Translations under genes and position numbers: made by a program
In this document: piece after piece, positions 23,904 through 32,928 of the stretch
How the letters are laid out: each line of letters begins with the position of its first letter
Position numbering within the stretch: the first letter of the stretch is position 1
Assembly: GCF_014640295.1 (NCBI RefSeq)
Contig: NZ_BMGR01000005.1
Coordinates: 62,001-126,000 of the forward strand
DNA from: Paenibacillus abyssi
GTDB lineage: Bacteria; Bacillota; Bacilli; Paenibacillales; Paenibacillaceae
Length of the DNA: 64,000 bases
Direction: 5' to 3'
Notes under the pieces: model-generated
What the model was told of the DNA's origin: nothing
What the model saw: the letters and a program-made list of their open reading frames with translations, nothing else
Databases searched by the model: none

Positions 23904-25055
23904 TCAATACAATGCCTCAATCTTCTGCCAGCTTCCGGTTTCGGCACTTTTCACAATGGCCTCCTCGATGAGCATTATGTTGTGGCCCTCTTCAAAGGAA
24001 GCGACGGATTGAGAGCGGTTGTCCATGCCAAGCACCTGATCATAAAAGTGCAACATCATATTCTTAAGGCTTTCAGGCCATCCTTCTTCATGTCCGCCCG
24101 GGTAGTGAAGATAGGGAAGCGCCGCCGCTTTCACGCATCCGGGGTCTCTGCGGACGGTCTCCGCCGGTTTATCCCGAAACCCCACGTCCAGATGATTGGG
24201 TTCCTCCTGCCTCCAACTGACGGATGCCTTCGAGCCGTCGATATGAAGCTCCAGAGCGTTCTTTTTGCCTGCAGAAATCTGCGATACCGTAAACACGCCC
24301 CTCCCGCCGTTCTCAAATTTAACAAGCACAGAACCATAGTCCTCGGTATGAATATCGACCAGCTCTGTCTCTTCTTTGCTCCCGGAATGAAAGGTTGACC
24401 ACTGATGAAGCGGTTTATAACGCTTGGGGATGGCAGTAACCGTATCTGCGAATACTTCCACAATCCGCATTCCCGTCACATACTGGGCAAGATCGAATAC
24501 GTGCGATCCGATATCTCCAATTGCCCGCGTTTTCCCGCCGTACTCCGGCTCAATCCGCCAATTGTAGTCCGTATCGTAGAAAAGCCAATCCTGCAAATAG
24601 CTTCCCCGCACCAAGCGGATATCGCCCAAATCATTGTCCTGGACCATGGCGCGCAGATGCTGGATCATCGGAAACTGGCGGTAATTGAAATTAACGCCGG
24701 TAACAAGCCCTTTCTCTCTTGCAAGCAGATATAATTCCTGCGATTCCTCGTATGTCCTTGTTAGCGGTTTCTCCGACAGTACATGTTTGCCATGAAGAAG
24801 GGCCTGCTTGTTAATCTCGAAATGCATATGGTTAGGCGTACAGTTATGAATGACCTCGATCTCACTGTCATGAAGCAAATCTCTATAATTTCCGTACGCT
24901 TTGGGCACATGCAAGGATGCTGCCGCTGCATCCGCCTTCTCCTGGCCGTCAAGAACTATGGCCGCAAGCTCGACGTGCCCCATACGCCTGATCGCTTCAA
25001 CATGGGCTTTCCCGATAAAGCCCGTTCCAATGACGGCCGCTTTTACTTTTCTCAT
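23904..25055 (-). CDS. Gfo/Idh/MocA-family oxidoreductase
   Basis: The 383-residue protein has the N-terminal NAD(P) fold AAVIGTGFIGKAHVEAIRRM (residues 6-25) and the family motif EKPLTRTYEES (about 94-104). The catalytic-type Lys-Pro is in SEKPL and the second signature is YGGKTRAIGDIGSHVFDLAQY. The late PYLHYPGGHEEGWPESLKNMMLHF segment is like sugar and inositol dehydrogenases. It ends the operon that includes a sugar-phosphate isomerase-type gene (23 bp upstream) and an aldo/keto reductase, so it probably oxidises a sugar or polyol at the 2- or 3-position. I considered phthalate dihydrodiol dehydrogenase (also Gfo/Idh) and think it unlikely. Confidence 0.88.
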   Translation of the reverse strand: MRKVKAAVIGTGFIGKAHVEAIRRMGHVELAAIVLDGQEKADAAAASLHVPKAYGNYRDLLHDSEIEVIHNCTPNHMHFEINKQALLHGKHVLSEKPLTRTYEESQELYLLAREKGLVTGVNFNYRQFPMIQHLRAMVQDNDLGDIRLVRGSYLQDWLFYDTDYNWRIEPEYGGKTRAIGDIGSHVFDLAQYVTGMRIVEVFADTVTAIPKRYKPLHQWSTFHSGSKEETELVDIHTEDYGSVLVKFENGGRGVFTVSQISAGKKNALELHIDGSKASVSWRQEEPNHLDVGFRDKPAETVRRDPGCVKAAALPYLHYPGGHEEGWPESLKNMMLHFYDQVLGMDNRSQSVASFEEGHNIMLIEEAIVKSAETGSWQKIEALY

Positions 25056-25078
25056 GCCCGATTTCCTCCTTTACTTAT

Positions 25079-25921
25079 TCATGGCCTGGAGATTTCGGAC
25101 AGCTTGCTCTTCAAATAAGAGAGAGAGGTTGCAGCATACCAATCCGGATCTGCTTGGCGGGTATGAAAGCCTACTTCCATCGAGAGATAACCCTTATAAT
25201 CGAACTCCATTAATGCCTTCAGCACCGCATCAAAATTCCCCGAGCCCTGACCGGGCGGAAGACGGTCATGATCTGAAATATGGACGTGATGCAACTTGTC
25301 CCGCATCTTATATACGTAGTCGCTTGGCACTTCATTTCTGTACAACGCATGGTAGGTATCGAACATGACCTTCACATTTGATTGTCCGCTCGCTTCGGCC
25401 AGCATTAGAGCATCATCAGCCGTTTCGATCAAATTGCTGTCTGCCGGTGTCGGCTCGACTACCAAATTGACGCCGAGCTGTCCGGCGTATGTTGCACACT
25501 CCTGCAGGCCCTCAAGGCTATAATTCCAGGCGTCCTGCTGCGAGGTCCCGAATACGGCCCAGCCCGCAATCCAGATCACGGTCGGGCATTCCCAGTCATG
25601 GGCCAGCCGAATAACCTCCTTATAATGGTTCACCGTGAACCTGCGCTCCTCCACGGAGGGAGCGCTCGGATTGTTGCCGGGTCCGCCTCCCGGCGCGGGC
25701 AGCATCGCCGCTACGCTTAAATCGGCTTTTTTAAGAAACCTCAGAATCTCCTTCCGCCGCTCGGCAGACACATGATCAGGCCAGGCATGCGGGCTGGCGC
25801 ATCCAATTTCGATACCGTCATACCCCATCGCAGACAACCGGTTAATTACTTCCTCCAATGGATACGATGGCAGCCAGGACGGGAAGCAGCTGTATACCCA
25901 GGTATTAAATGATAGCTTCAT
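25079..25921 (-). CDS. Sugar phosphate isomerase/epimerase (xylose isomerase-like TIM barrel)
   Basis: The 280-residue protein starts after AAGGAG. It has the TIM-barrel AP endonuclease-2 pattern: GYDGIEIGCASPHAWP (about 32-47), VVEPTPADSNLIET with a likely metal Glu, NVKVMFDTYHA, HHVHISDHDRLPPGQGSGNFD and GYLSMEVGF near the end. Glu, Asp, His and Glu at these places fit the metal site. Such proteins next to a Gfo/Idh dehydrogenase act as 2-keto-sugar epimerases or dehydratases in inositol and rare-sugar routes. The substrate is unknown. Confidence 0.87.
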   Translation of the reverse strand: MKLSFNTWVYSCFPSWLPSYPLEEVINRLSAMGYDGIEIGCASPHAWPDHVSAERRKEILRFLKKADLSVAAMLPAPGGGPGNNPSAPSVEERRFTVNHYKEVIRLAHDWECPTVIWIAGWAVFGTSQQDAWNYSLEGLQECATYAGQLGVNLVVEPTPADSNLIETADDALMLAEASGQSNVKVMFDTYHALYRNEVPSDYVYKMRDKLHHVHISDHDRLPPGQGSGNFDAVLKALMEFDYKGYLSMEVGFHTRQADPDWYAATSLSYLKSKLSEISRP

Positions 25922-25933
25922 CTGAATAACTCC

Positions 25934-26761
25934 TTAGAAATTAAAATTGTCAGGATCGGCACCGACCCGCTCGTTCCGGTTCAAGGCATCCAGCCTGGCG
26001 ATATCCTGTACCGATAATTCAAAATCAAAGATATTGGCATTCGATTCGATCCGCTGCTTCGTAACGGATTTCGGGATCGCTACCACTCCTTTTTGCAAAT
26101 CCCAACGCAAAATAATCTGGGCCGGCGATTTGCCGTATATGCCGCTTAGCTCCATCAAGAGCGGATGAACAAGCAGCTTGCCCTGCATCAGCGGACTCCA
26201 GGCCTCCATCTGGATGTTGTTATCTTTACAAAATTGATGCAGTTCCGTTTGGGTCAAGCACGGATGGAATTCCACCTGATTGACTGCAGGGATAATCTCG
26301 CTATCGGCCATCAAATCCTGCAAATGATGAATCTGAAAGTTGCTGACGCCGATTGCCCGGACTTTACCGTCCCTGTAAAGCTTCTCAAGCGCCCTCCATG
26401 TCTCCTTATACATGCCTTTAACCGCCCAATGGATCAAATAGAGATCGATGACATCCAGGCCGAGCTTTTTGCGGCTCTCATCGAATGCGGCCATCGTTGA
26501 ATGATAACCTTGATCGGAATTCCATACCTTCGTCGTAATGAACAGCTGCTCGCGGGGAACGCCGCACTTCTTGAGCGCCCTGCCAACCCCTTCTTCATTG
26601 CCATAGATCGGGGCATTATCCACACTGCGGTAGCCGGCCATAATCGCCGCAATTACAGCCTGCTCCACCTCGTCACCTTCTGCGGCTTGATAAACGCCAA
26701 GTCCGAGCCATGGCATCTTAACCCCATTATTCAGAACTGCGCAATCTGAGATGTGCTTCAT
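25934..26761 (-). CDS. Aldo/keto reductase
   Basis: The 275-residue TIM-barrel enzyme has the AKR tetrad: Asp and Tyr in SVDNAPIYGNEEGVG, Lys in FITTKVWN and His in LYLIHWA. NADPH-binding residues appear in IPKSVTKQRIESN near the C-terminus. It resembles the small YvgN/YtbE or 2,5-diketogluconate reductase type. It lies 12 bp upstream of the epimerase gene in the same operon and probably reduces or oxidises a sugar-derived aldehyde or ketone. Confidence 0.92.
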   Translation of the reverse strand: MKHISDCAVLNNGVKMPWLGLGVYQAAEGDEVEQAVIAAIMAGYRSVDNAPIYGNEEGVGRALKKCGVPREQLFITTKVWNSDQGYHSTMAAFDESRKKLGLDVIDLYLIHWAVKGMYKETWRALEKLYRDGKVRAIGVSNFQIHHLQDLMADSEIIPAVNQVEFHPCLTQTELHQFCKDNNIQMEAWSPLMQGKLLVHPLLMELSGIYGKSPAQIILRWDLQKGVVAIPKSVTKQRIESNANIFDFELSVQDIARLDALNRNERVGADPDNFNF

Positions 26762-26782
26762 TTAACATTCCTCCATCCTCTA

Positions 26783-27205
26783 TCACTGCGTTAAAATGTT
26801 CAGAGCCGCTTGGGCGCAGATGGCATCTTGCTCCGAAGTCCCTCCTGAAACGCCGATTCCGCCGATTAACTGAGATGCATAGTAGATAGGCAAGCCTCCC
26901 CCAAGCGTTGTCATGCGGTCGATTTGCGCTACACCGTACATAAGCGCGGCATCGTCTTTAATAATTGAGTACCAATCTGCAGTCGGAATGCCGAAGCCTG
27001 CTGCAGTATAGGCTTTCTTGCCGGCGATTGCACCGCCCATCAACGGAGCCTGATCCATGCGCATAAACCCCTTCATGTTCCCGCCATCATCCATAACCAT
27101 AATATTGATTGCGATTTGCAGTTCATTTGCCTTATGCACACCTGCCTCCAACAGCTTCATAACCATGTGCGCTGTCAGTATCGGTTTTTGTTCCTGCAGT
27201 CCCAA
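26783..27205 (-). CDS. GlcG/HbpS-family protein (heme- or small-molecule-binding)
   Basis: The 140-residue protein starts at TTG after GAGAGGATATCG. It carries the GlcG/HbpS/PduO C-terminal domain pattern: INIMVMDDGGNMKGFMRMDQAP, IAGKKAYTAAGFG, GGLPIYYASQLIGGIGVSGGTSEQD. The domain binds heme, cobalamin or is of unknown role in many catabolic operons. No signal peptide is visible. It sits between the zinc dehydrogenase and the aldo/keto reductase. Confidence 0.85.
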   Translation of the reverse strand: MGLQEQKPILTAHMVMKLLEAGVHKANELQIAINIMVMDDGGNMKGFMRMDQAPLMGGAIAGKKAYTAAGFGIPTADWYSIIKDDAALMYGVAQIDRMTTLGGGLPIYYASQLIGGIGVSGGTSEQDAICAQAALNILTQ

Positions 27206-27229
27206 CGATATCCTCTCCCGATCGTCAAT

Positions 27230-28258
27230 TTACCAGATGAATACAGCTTTCTCCGTCTTGCGTTCATCAAACATCCGGAATGCGGTTTCCGCTTCATCGA
27301 TGGAAAAACGGTGTGTAATCAACTTCTCCACAGGTATGTTATGCTTGACGACGAATTCCGTAATTTCTTTGAATTCTTGCTTTGGAAAATACCAAGACCC
27401 CATCACAGTGATCTGCTTGCGGATGAACTGCTCGGACGGCTTTATCGTCGACTCGCGCGATTCTCCGACAAACGCTCCTCGACCATGCGGCCGCAATGCG
27501 TCGAGCGCCTGATTGTGGCAGATGCTCGAACCCGAGCAATCAATGAATGCGTCAATCCCGACTCCTCCTGTCAGTTCCAGCAAAGTTCCGACCACATCAG
27601 TCTCTTTGCCGTTCAATACGGTATCCGCACCAAGCTCCTTCGCCAGCTCCAGTCGGTGATCAATCACATCGATCGCGATCACCTTTGCCCCCGCCGCTCT
27701 GGCCAGCAGCACACCTGCGCCGCCCATCGGACCCATGCCGAATACCGCAACCGTATCTCTGCCCGAGATGCCCAGACGCTTCTGTGCATGATAGAGCGTA
27801 CCGATGGCATCCGTGATAACCGCTCCAACCTCGAAGCTCATTTCATCGGGAATGATCATGCAATTTTCTTCCGGTACCGCCATGAAGTCGGCATCTCCTC
27901 CATGCACGTCAAACCCGACGCACTTCCAGCCCTTACAAAACATCGTGTAGCCGGCCAGACAGTGCGGGCACGTTCCGCAACCGATCGCAAGGTACACCGC
28001 TACTCTGTCGCCTACTTTTAAATTGCGCACGCCATCGCCCAACGCTTCAACGACGCCGCACGGCTCATGACCGGGAATAATGCTGCCGCTTCCCGCATGA
28101 TCCCCTCCGACTACGGGATTCCCGTAATACAAGCTCATATCGCTTCGGCAGATCGCGGAAGCCTTCAAACGCACCAGCACCTCGCCCTGCTTAGGCGATG
28201 GAACCGGAACATCCCGGATTTCAATTTGTTTATTGCCAGGAAAAATTACAGCACGCAT
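27230..28258 (-). CDS. Zinc-dependent alcohol/polyol dehydrogenase
   Basis: The start ATG at 28258 follows GGAGG with 8-nt spacing, so an in-frame ATG at 28273 is rejected. The 342-residue protein has catalytic-zinc Cys (ASAICRSDMSLY) and GHEPCGVVEALGDGV, with structural-zinc cysteines in CGTCPHCLAGYTMFC (three of the usual four, with a further Cys in WKCVG). Its cofactor motif is VFGMGPMGGAGVLLARAAGA. It fits the threonine/sorbitol dehydrogenase-like group. It is the first enzyme gene after the ABC permeases in this operon and likely oxidises the imported compound. Confidence 0.9.
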   Translation of the reverse strand: MRAVIFPGNKQIEIRDVPVPSPKQGEVLVRLKASAICRSDMSLYYGNPVVGGDHAGSGSIIPGHEPCGVVEALGDGVRNLKVGDRVAVYLAIGCGTCPHCLAGYTMFCKGWKCVGFDVHGGDADFMAVPEENCMIIPDEMSFEVGAVITDAIGTLYHAQKRLGISGRDTVAVFGMGPMGGAGVLLARAAGAKVIAIDVIDHRLELAKELGADTVLNGKETDVVGTLLELTGGVGIDAFIDCSGSSICHNQALDALRPHGRGAFVGESRESTIKPSEQFIRKQITVMGSWYFPKQEFKEITEFVVKHNIPVEKLITHRFSIDEAETAFRMFDERKTEKAVFIW

Positions 28259-28321
28259 GAATAATACCTCCAACTATGGATTGTGAGTCGATTCCTGAAT
28301 GCACGCGCAAGAAACGTGAGT

Positions 28322-29167
28322 TTAACCTTTAACGGCTCCGAACGTTAAGCCGCGAACCAAATACTTGCGGACAAAAATTGTAAATATAATGATCGGAGAT
28401 GTAATAACTATCGAAGCAGCCGTCATTTCTCCCCATTGAATACCGTACATAGTGATAAATTCCGCGATCCCGATCGGGGCTGTTTTTGCCATATCCCTCG
28501 TTAGTACTAAGGCGAACAAAAATTCGTTCCAGGATTGGATCAATGCCAAAATCGAAGTCGCGGCCATGCCAGGAAGGATGAGAGGAATGACAACCTTCCA
28601 AAGGATTTGAAAGGTCGAGCAGCCGTCAACCATTGCCGCCTCTTCGATTGCTACCGGAACATCGAGAATAAAGCCTCTAATCATCCAAATAATAAGCGGC
28701 AGATTGAACGCCACGTAAGGGATGATGAGCGCAATATAGGTATCCATTAAATTCAAGGACCCGACTAATAGAAAAATGGGAATCAAGCTGACTGCAGCCG
28801 GAACCATCAAGGTCGAGAGCGTCCATGTGCTGATAAAGTCTTTGCCTTTGAATTTATATCTGGCAATGGCATAGGCCCCCATCGTGCCTGTAATCAGGCC
28901 CAGTATGGTCGTTACAACGGATACAATCACACTGCTTACCAGCATTCCCGAGAAATCGGCCGATCTGCCTTCCGTGCTTCTGAACAAGGAGATGTAGTTG
29001 TTAAAGGTCGGGTGAAAATCCCAAATTGGCGGGATCGCTATTGCATCCGTCCCCTCTTTGACCGACGTGATAATCAGCCATAAAAATGGAAACAGGAAGA
29101 GCAGCAGCAATGGGATAATGATCAGGTATGCCAATATATTTTCGATATATCGAAGCCTTATGCCCAC
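28322..29167 (-). CDS. Carbohydrate ABC transporter permease, MalG type (CUT1)
   Basis: The best start is a GTG at 29167 with GGAGG at 7-nt spacing, 16 bp after the stop of the partner permease; the ATG at 29191 overlaps that gene. The 281-residue protein has six membrane helices and the EAA loop as EEAAMVDGCSTFQILWKVVIPLILPG (about residue 180). Length and the C-terminal end (VRGLTFGAVKG) are those of MalG-type subunits. No ATPase gene is in the operon; CUT1 systems of Bacillota often use a shared MsmX-type ATPase. Confidence 0.92.
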   Translation of the reverse strand: MGIRLRYIENILAYLIIIPLLLLFLFPFLWLIITSVKEGTDAIAIPPIWDFHPTFNNYISLFRSTEGRSADFSGMLVSSVIVSVVTTILGLITGTMGAYAIARYKFKGKDFISTWTLSTLMVPAAVSLIPIFLLVGSLNLMDTYIALIIPYVAFNLPLIIWMIRGFILDVPVAIEEAAMVDGCSTFQILWKVVIPLILPGMAATSILALIQSWNEFLFALVLTRDMAKTAPIGIAEFITMYGIQWGEMTAASIVITSPIIIFTIFVRKYLVRGLTFGAVKG

Positions 29168-29183
29168 GCGAATACCTCCGTGA

Positions 29184-30113
29184 CTAGTCATTTGTGATTT
29201 CTTTTTGAAGCCTTCCGATGAGCGGCGTCGTAATGATGCTGAGCAGGATCAGAAATATAAACGCGATTGCCGCAGCGTATCCGATCTGGAACGATTCCAG
29301 CGCTTTCCGGTAAACAACCAAGCTTGCCAGCAGCGTAGAATTGCCCGGTCCCCCGTTCGTCAGCCCGAATACGCCGGTAAAATTCTTAAAGGCTTCGATC
29401 AGGCGAAGCACGACGGCGATCAGAATGAACCGCTTCAGGAATGGCAGCGTGATGTAAATAAACACCTGATACCGCCTCGCGCCGTCGATCGAAGCGGCCT
29501 CAAGCTGATCATGCGGACGCGATTTGAGACCCGCAAGTAAAATAAGCGCGACAAACGGGGTCCAGTTCCATACATCCAGCGCGATCATGCTCATCATGGC
29601 GGAAAAGCCGCTGCCGAGAAAAACAATCGGCTGGTCAATGATGCCGAGCTTCTGCAAATAATAGCCGACCCAGCCGAACGGAGGCGTAAGCAGATATTTC
29701 CACGTGAGCGCCCCTACGATCGGGGTAATGGACATCGGAATCAGCATCATAATTGTAATCGCTTTCATTCCAGGTAAATCTTTGTCCAGAATCAAAGCAA
29801 TGAGCGTACCCAATATCATCTGGATACCGACTGCCCCGAATGCGAAGACCAGCGTATTCGTGAACCCCCGGATCACATCGGCGTCTTTAAACAAGGCCGC
29901 GTAGTTTCCGAAACCGATCCAGGCTTTGGCGGACGGATTCATCAGATTTTGGGAGAAAAAGCTGGTGTAGAGCAAATACAAGAACGGATAAAGGGTAACG
30001 GAGAGCAGCAGCAGGACCGCCGGCGCAAGAAGGATTATAGCCGGAGCGTTCATCTTGCTCTTTTTCTTCCGAGCGATTGGAGCATCATGCGTCCTTGTCG
30101 ATAGAGTTGCCAA
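29184..30113 (-). CDS. Carbohydrate ABC transporter permease, MalF type (CUT1)
   Basis: The 309-residue protein is taken from a TTG at 30113 with AGGAG at 8-nt spacing; a GTG at 30122 sits right on the Shine-Dalgarno. It has six helices and the EAA loop as LEAASIDGARRYQVFIYITLPFLKRF. The first helix follows a basic cytoplasmic tail (RKKKSKM). It pairs with the MalG-type permease immediately downstream and the binding protein upstream. Confidence 0.9.
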   Translation of the reverse strand: MATLSTRTHDAPIARKKKSKMNAPAIILLAPAVLLLLSVTLYPFLYLLYTSFFSQNLMNPSAKAWIGFGNYAALFKDADVIRGFTNTLVFAFGAVGIQMILGTLIALILDKDLPGMKAITIMMLIPMSITPIVGALTWKYLLTPPFGWVGYYLQKLGIIDQPIVFLGSGFSAMMSMIALDVWNWTPFVALILLAGLKSRPHDQLEAASIDGARRYQVFIYITLPFLKRFILIAVVLRLIEAFKNFTGVFGLTNGGPGNSTLLASLVVYRKALESFQIGYAAAIAFIFLILLSIITTPLIGRLQKEITND

Positions 30114-30147
30114 ATTCAACACTCCTGTTTGAGATTTAATAGAAGAA

Positions 30148-30179
30148 GGGGGCTGGGCAATGGAATCTTACCGGCCCCC
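30148..30179 (-). terminator. Stem-loop between the binding-protein gene and the permease genes
   Basis: GGGGGCTGG (30148-30156) pairs with CCGGCCCCC (30171-30179), with one G-T pair. The minus strand continues into TTCTTCTATT. Hairpins here are common in ABC operons and keep the binding protein more abundant than the permeases, by partial termination or mRNA protection. Confidence 0.6.
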
Positions 30180-30191
30180 GCGCTGCTGAAA

Positions 30192-31673
30192 TTACTGTTG
30201 GCCAGGCTTATATCCTGCTTGCTCCAGCAGCGTAATAACCTGCTTCTTGGAACTTGCCAGATTTTCTTCGATCGTTCCTTTACCGGTCACGATATTGTTC
30301 AGTCCGGTCGCTACCGCTCTCCAGATTTCTTCGGCATTGCTCGTTCTTGGGCGGCCGACGCCGATCGCAAGCGAATCTCCGAGCGTTTTGTAGAAATTGT
30401 TGAATCTTTCCGTCAGCGCCGGATCAGCCTGCGCTACTTCGTATACCGAGATGCGCGTAGGATGCAGCTGCTTTTGAAGCATCTTCTGCTGAACTTCCGA
30501 GCTGGTTACCCAGGCAACAAAATCGAACGCTTCTTTGTGGTTGCCGCTGAATTTGTTGATGGACAGGTTCCATGTGCCAAAGTGCGGGCCCTGAACCAAC
30601 CGGCCGTCAATGATATTGCCCGGCACCATGGCGTAATCGATAATTCCGCCCTCCACGTTGGAGGTCAGAGTCTGGGTAAAATAGTTCATGGTCATAGCGG
30701 TTAGGCCCGAACCGAATGCCGTGCCGGCCTCAGTCCAGCTGAACGTACTGGTTCCCGGAGGAACGACTTGGTGTTTGTTGATCAGATCGTTGTAGTAGGT
30801 CAGCGCCTCAATGGTTTCGGGCGTATCGTAGGTTGGTTCCAGCTTGTCGTTGATGAGCAAGCCGTCCCCGCCCCAAGCCGCGACAAAAGTTTTTAGATCG
30901 TCGGCTCCCCAGTCGCCGACTCCCGGCATGAGCGTCGTGCCCCACAGCTGTTCGTTCGGACGGGTGAAAAATTGGGCGACCTCGAGAAACTCATCCCAGG
31001 TAACCGGCGGCTCAAGCTCCCTTCCGTATTGCTCTTTAAAGGCCTGACGGTTCTCCGGCTTGTCGAACAGATCCTTCCGGTACGGCATCGTCAGCACGTT
31101 GGACTGGATCGGCAAGCCATATATCTCAAAGCCCTGGCTTTTAATATCCTGCAAATCAACTTTATCCATTTCCGATGCGTGCAGCCATGGTTTGGACGGA
31201 TTATAAACCGTCGTATCGTAGAACACCTTCGGAATAAAATCCTCGAGTTCAATCGTGGCGGCGACTTCAGGGTCCTCCAGGAATTCCGTAATCGGCAGCA
31301 GTTTATCGGTCAAATCCGCCATCCATGGCGTATCAATGACCATCAGATCGTAGTGCGCGCTTTTGTTGGCAAGCTCCTGGAAGACTTTCTGCTGAAGATT
31401 CGTATAGGGAGCGCTTGTCAGCTCGACTCGAATGCCCGTTTTTTGCTCATAGTCGGGAAGAACGGATTTGATCGCCTCTACGTTTGCTTCGTTCGTTGTA
31501 TACAGCAGATTCAATACCTTTGTCCCGCTTCCTTCTCCGTCTGTGCCTGAAGAAGCGCTATCGGCGCTGGAATTGGAAGAACCTTCGTTTCTTGACGTAC
31601 ATGCGGACAACAACGTTATCGTGAGAACGGCAATGACAAGCCAGGTAATGCTTGTGAACAGGTTCTTTTTCAT
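30192..31673 (-). CDS. Carbohydrate ABC transporter solute-binding lipoprotein (family 1)
   Basis: The 493-residue protein has a signal peptide with lipobox LLSAC (about residues 21-25) and a serine/glycine-rich linker (SNSSADSASSGTDGEGSG). A family 1 binding domain follows: VLNLLYTTNEANVEAIKSVLPDYEQKTGIRVEL, YDLMVIDTPWMADL, PYRKDLFD and GDWGADDLKTFVAAWGGDG. It starts after AAAGGGG. It feeds the MalF/MalG permeases downstream. The ligand is a sugar, polyol or glycoside that the dehydrogenase, epimerase and reductase genes would then process. Confidence 0.93.
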   Translation of the reverse strand: MKKNLFTSITWLVIAVLTITLLSACTSRNEGSSNSSADSASSGTDGEGSGTKVLNLLYTTNEANVEAIKSVLPDYEQKTGIRVELTSAPYTNLQQKVFQELANKSAHYDLMVIDTPWMADLTDKLLPITEFLEDPEVAATIELEDFIPKVFYDTTVYNPSKPWLHASEMDKVDLQDIKSQGFEIYGLPIQSNVLTMPYRKDLFDKPENRQAFKEQYGRELEPPVTWDEFLEVAQFFTRPNEQLWGTTLMPGVGDWGADDLKTFVAAWGGDGLLINDKLEPTYDTPETIEALTYYNDLINKHQVVPPGTSTFSWTEAGTAFGSGLTAMTMNYFTQTLTSNVEGGIIDYAMVPGNIIDGRLVQGPHFGTWNLSINKFSGNHKEAFDFVAWVTSSEVQQKMLQKQLHPTRISVYEVAQADPALTERFNNFYKTLGDSLAIGVGRPRTSNAEEIWRAVATGLNNIVTGKGTIEENLASSKKQVITLLEQAGYKPGQQ

Positions 31674-31769
31674 CTTTTATTAGCCCCTTTAATAATATTG
31701 AATGATTGGCGGGAAAACCGGCGATCGCAGGCTGCGGGAATACCGGCTTCCCATGGAGGCGATTTTCGA

Positions 31770-32657
31770 TTAACCCATGAATTTGCGAAGCATTTCAGCT
31801 AATTGGGCCGGGCGCTCCAGGGCCAGGCTGTGTCCGCAATCAAGGAATTCCGTCGTTACGTTTTCTGCAAATATATTTGCTTCACGGTGAACTTCATCAC
31901 CGATAAAATGAATGCTTCCGATCGCGTAGACAGGCATTTTCAGCTTATTCTTGATCTTCTCATTGACGAAATCGATGTTCTCGAAGGTAGCGCGGTACAC
32001 ATCAAAGATTGGACGCAGTCCCCCGGGACTGGAGCAGCAGCGGACGATTTCATCGACGAGATCCTCATTGATTCCGCTTGGATCGTAACACTCGTCTCTC
32101 ATCCATTTACCCCAAAATTGTCTTTCTTTTCCGGAAATCAGAAACTCAGGAACCTCAGGTACATGGAAGAAGTTGATATGCCACAGCCAATGGTTGGAGT
32201 ATACATTCTCGGGCTTCAATACCGACCAGTCCTCCAAACCAAGCCCCGGCAGCAGCATTTCGCACCAGGACAGCTTCTCCACCCGCTCCGGATATTTAGC
32301 CGTAAGCGCATATGCAAAGGCAGCGCCCCAGTCTTCTCCGTGAACTTTGTACGTTTTATGACCTAGGTGCTCCATGAGTTGGGCAATATCTTCCCCGATA
32401 TTGTCCATGTCGTAGCCGCCCTTAGGCTTGCCGGAATCTCCAAACCCCCGCACGTCAGGAGCAATGACCGTATAATATTTTGAAAGCTGAGGAATGAGCT
32501 TGTGCCAGTAGAATAATGTCTTTGGTACGCCGTGCAGAAGCAGCAGCGGCTCGCCGGATCCCGCGGTAACATAATGAAGACGAACCCCGTTTACCGTTAC
32601 TCGTCCATGGGTTACCTCGTTGCCGTTGTGATCGTAAATTTGTTTTGGATTATGCAT
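31770..32657 (-). CDS. Alpha/beta-hydrolase, epoxide hydrolase / haloalkane dehalogenase-like
   Basis: The 295-residue protein has the oxyanion-hole motif LLHGVPKTLFYWHKLIP (about 40-56) and PDVRGFGDS. The nucleophile elbow is HGEDWGAAFAY, with an Asp (residue 109) where serine hydrolases have Ser. The His is in DCGHSLALERP. Asp as nucleophile and HGxP are typical of epoxide hydrolases and dehalogenases. A cap domain lies around residues 130-215. It is upstream of the ABC genes and downstream of the AraC-type regulator, so probably part of the same locus. The substrate is unknown. Confidence 0.85.
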   Translation of the reverse strand: MHNPKQIYDHNGNEVTHGRVTVNGVRLHYVTAGSGEPLLLLHGVPKTLFYWHKLIPQLSKYYTVIAPDVRGFGDSGKPKGGYDMDNIGEDIAQLMEHLGHKTYKVHGEDWGAAFAYALTAKYPERVEKLSWCEMLLPGLGLEDWSVLKPENVYSNHWLWHINFFHVPEVPEFLISGKERQFWGKWMRDECYDPSGINEDLVDEIVRCCSSPGGLRPIFDVYRATFENIDFVNEKIKNKLKMPVYAIGSIHFIGDEVHREANIFAENVTTEFLDCGHSLALERPAQLAEMLRKFMG

Positions 32658-32928
32658 GTGCTTCGCTTCCCTTCAGATTGGATTTGTTTGTTAAATTTGC
32701 AGTTTAGCCTTCTAGACGACAATGGAACATCAACACCATGTTTGTTTGCCTATTCATGCACCCCCAAGCTTTTGTATGGGTCAATCATACGGCCGGGCTG
32801 CTGATGTTGTGTAGCTTGACTATCGGGAATTCCTTTCACAAAAACGGAATTTCGGGTTTTTCAAAACCGGCATTTTTATATCAAAACCCAATCGTGAGTC
32901 TCACGGCTCTAAACCGATAACCAATACG

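Noticed and set aside
23904-25055. Gfo/Idh protein as the missing phthalate dihydrodiol dehydrogenase
   Set aside because: Its sequence pattern and operon partners (epimerase, aldo/keto reductase, CUT1 transporter) are those of sugar or polyol metabolism, it has no GTTC-N9-GAAC box, and it lies inside the repeat-bounded block.
32893-32905. 13-bp palindrome CGTGAGTCTCACG after the AraC-type regulator gene
   Set aside because: A one-base loop cannot form a normal terminator hairpin and there is no U-run; no second copy was noticed, so an operator role is unsupported.
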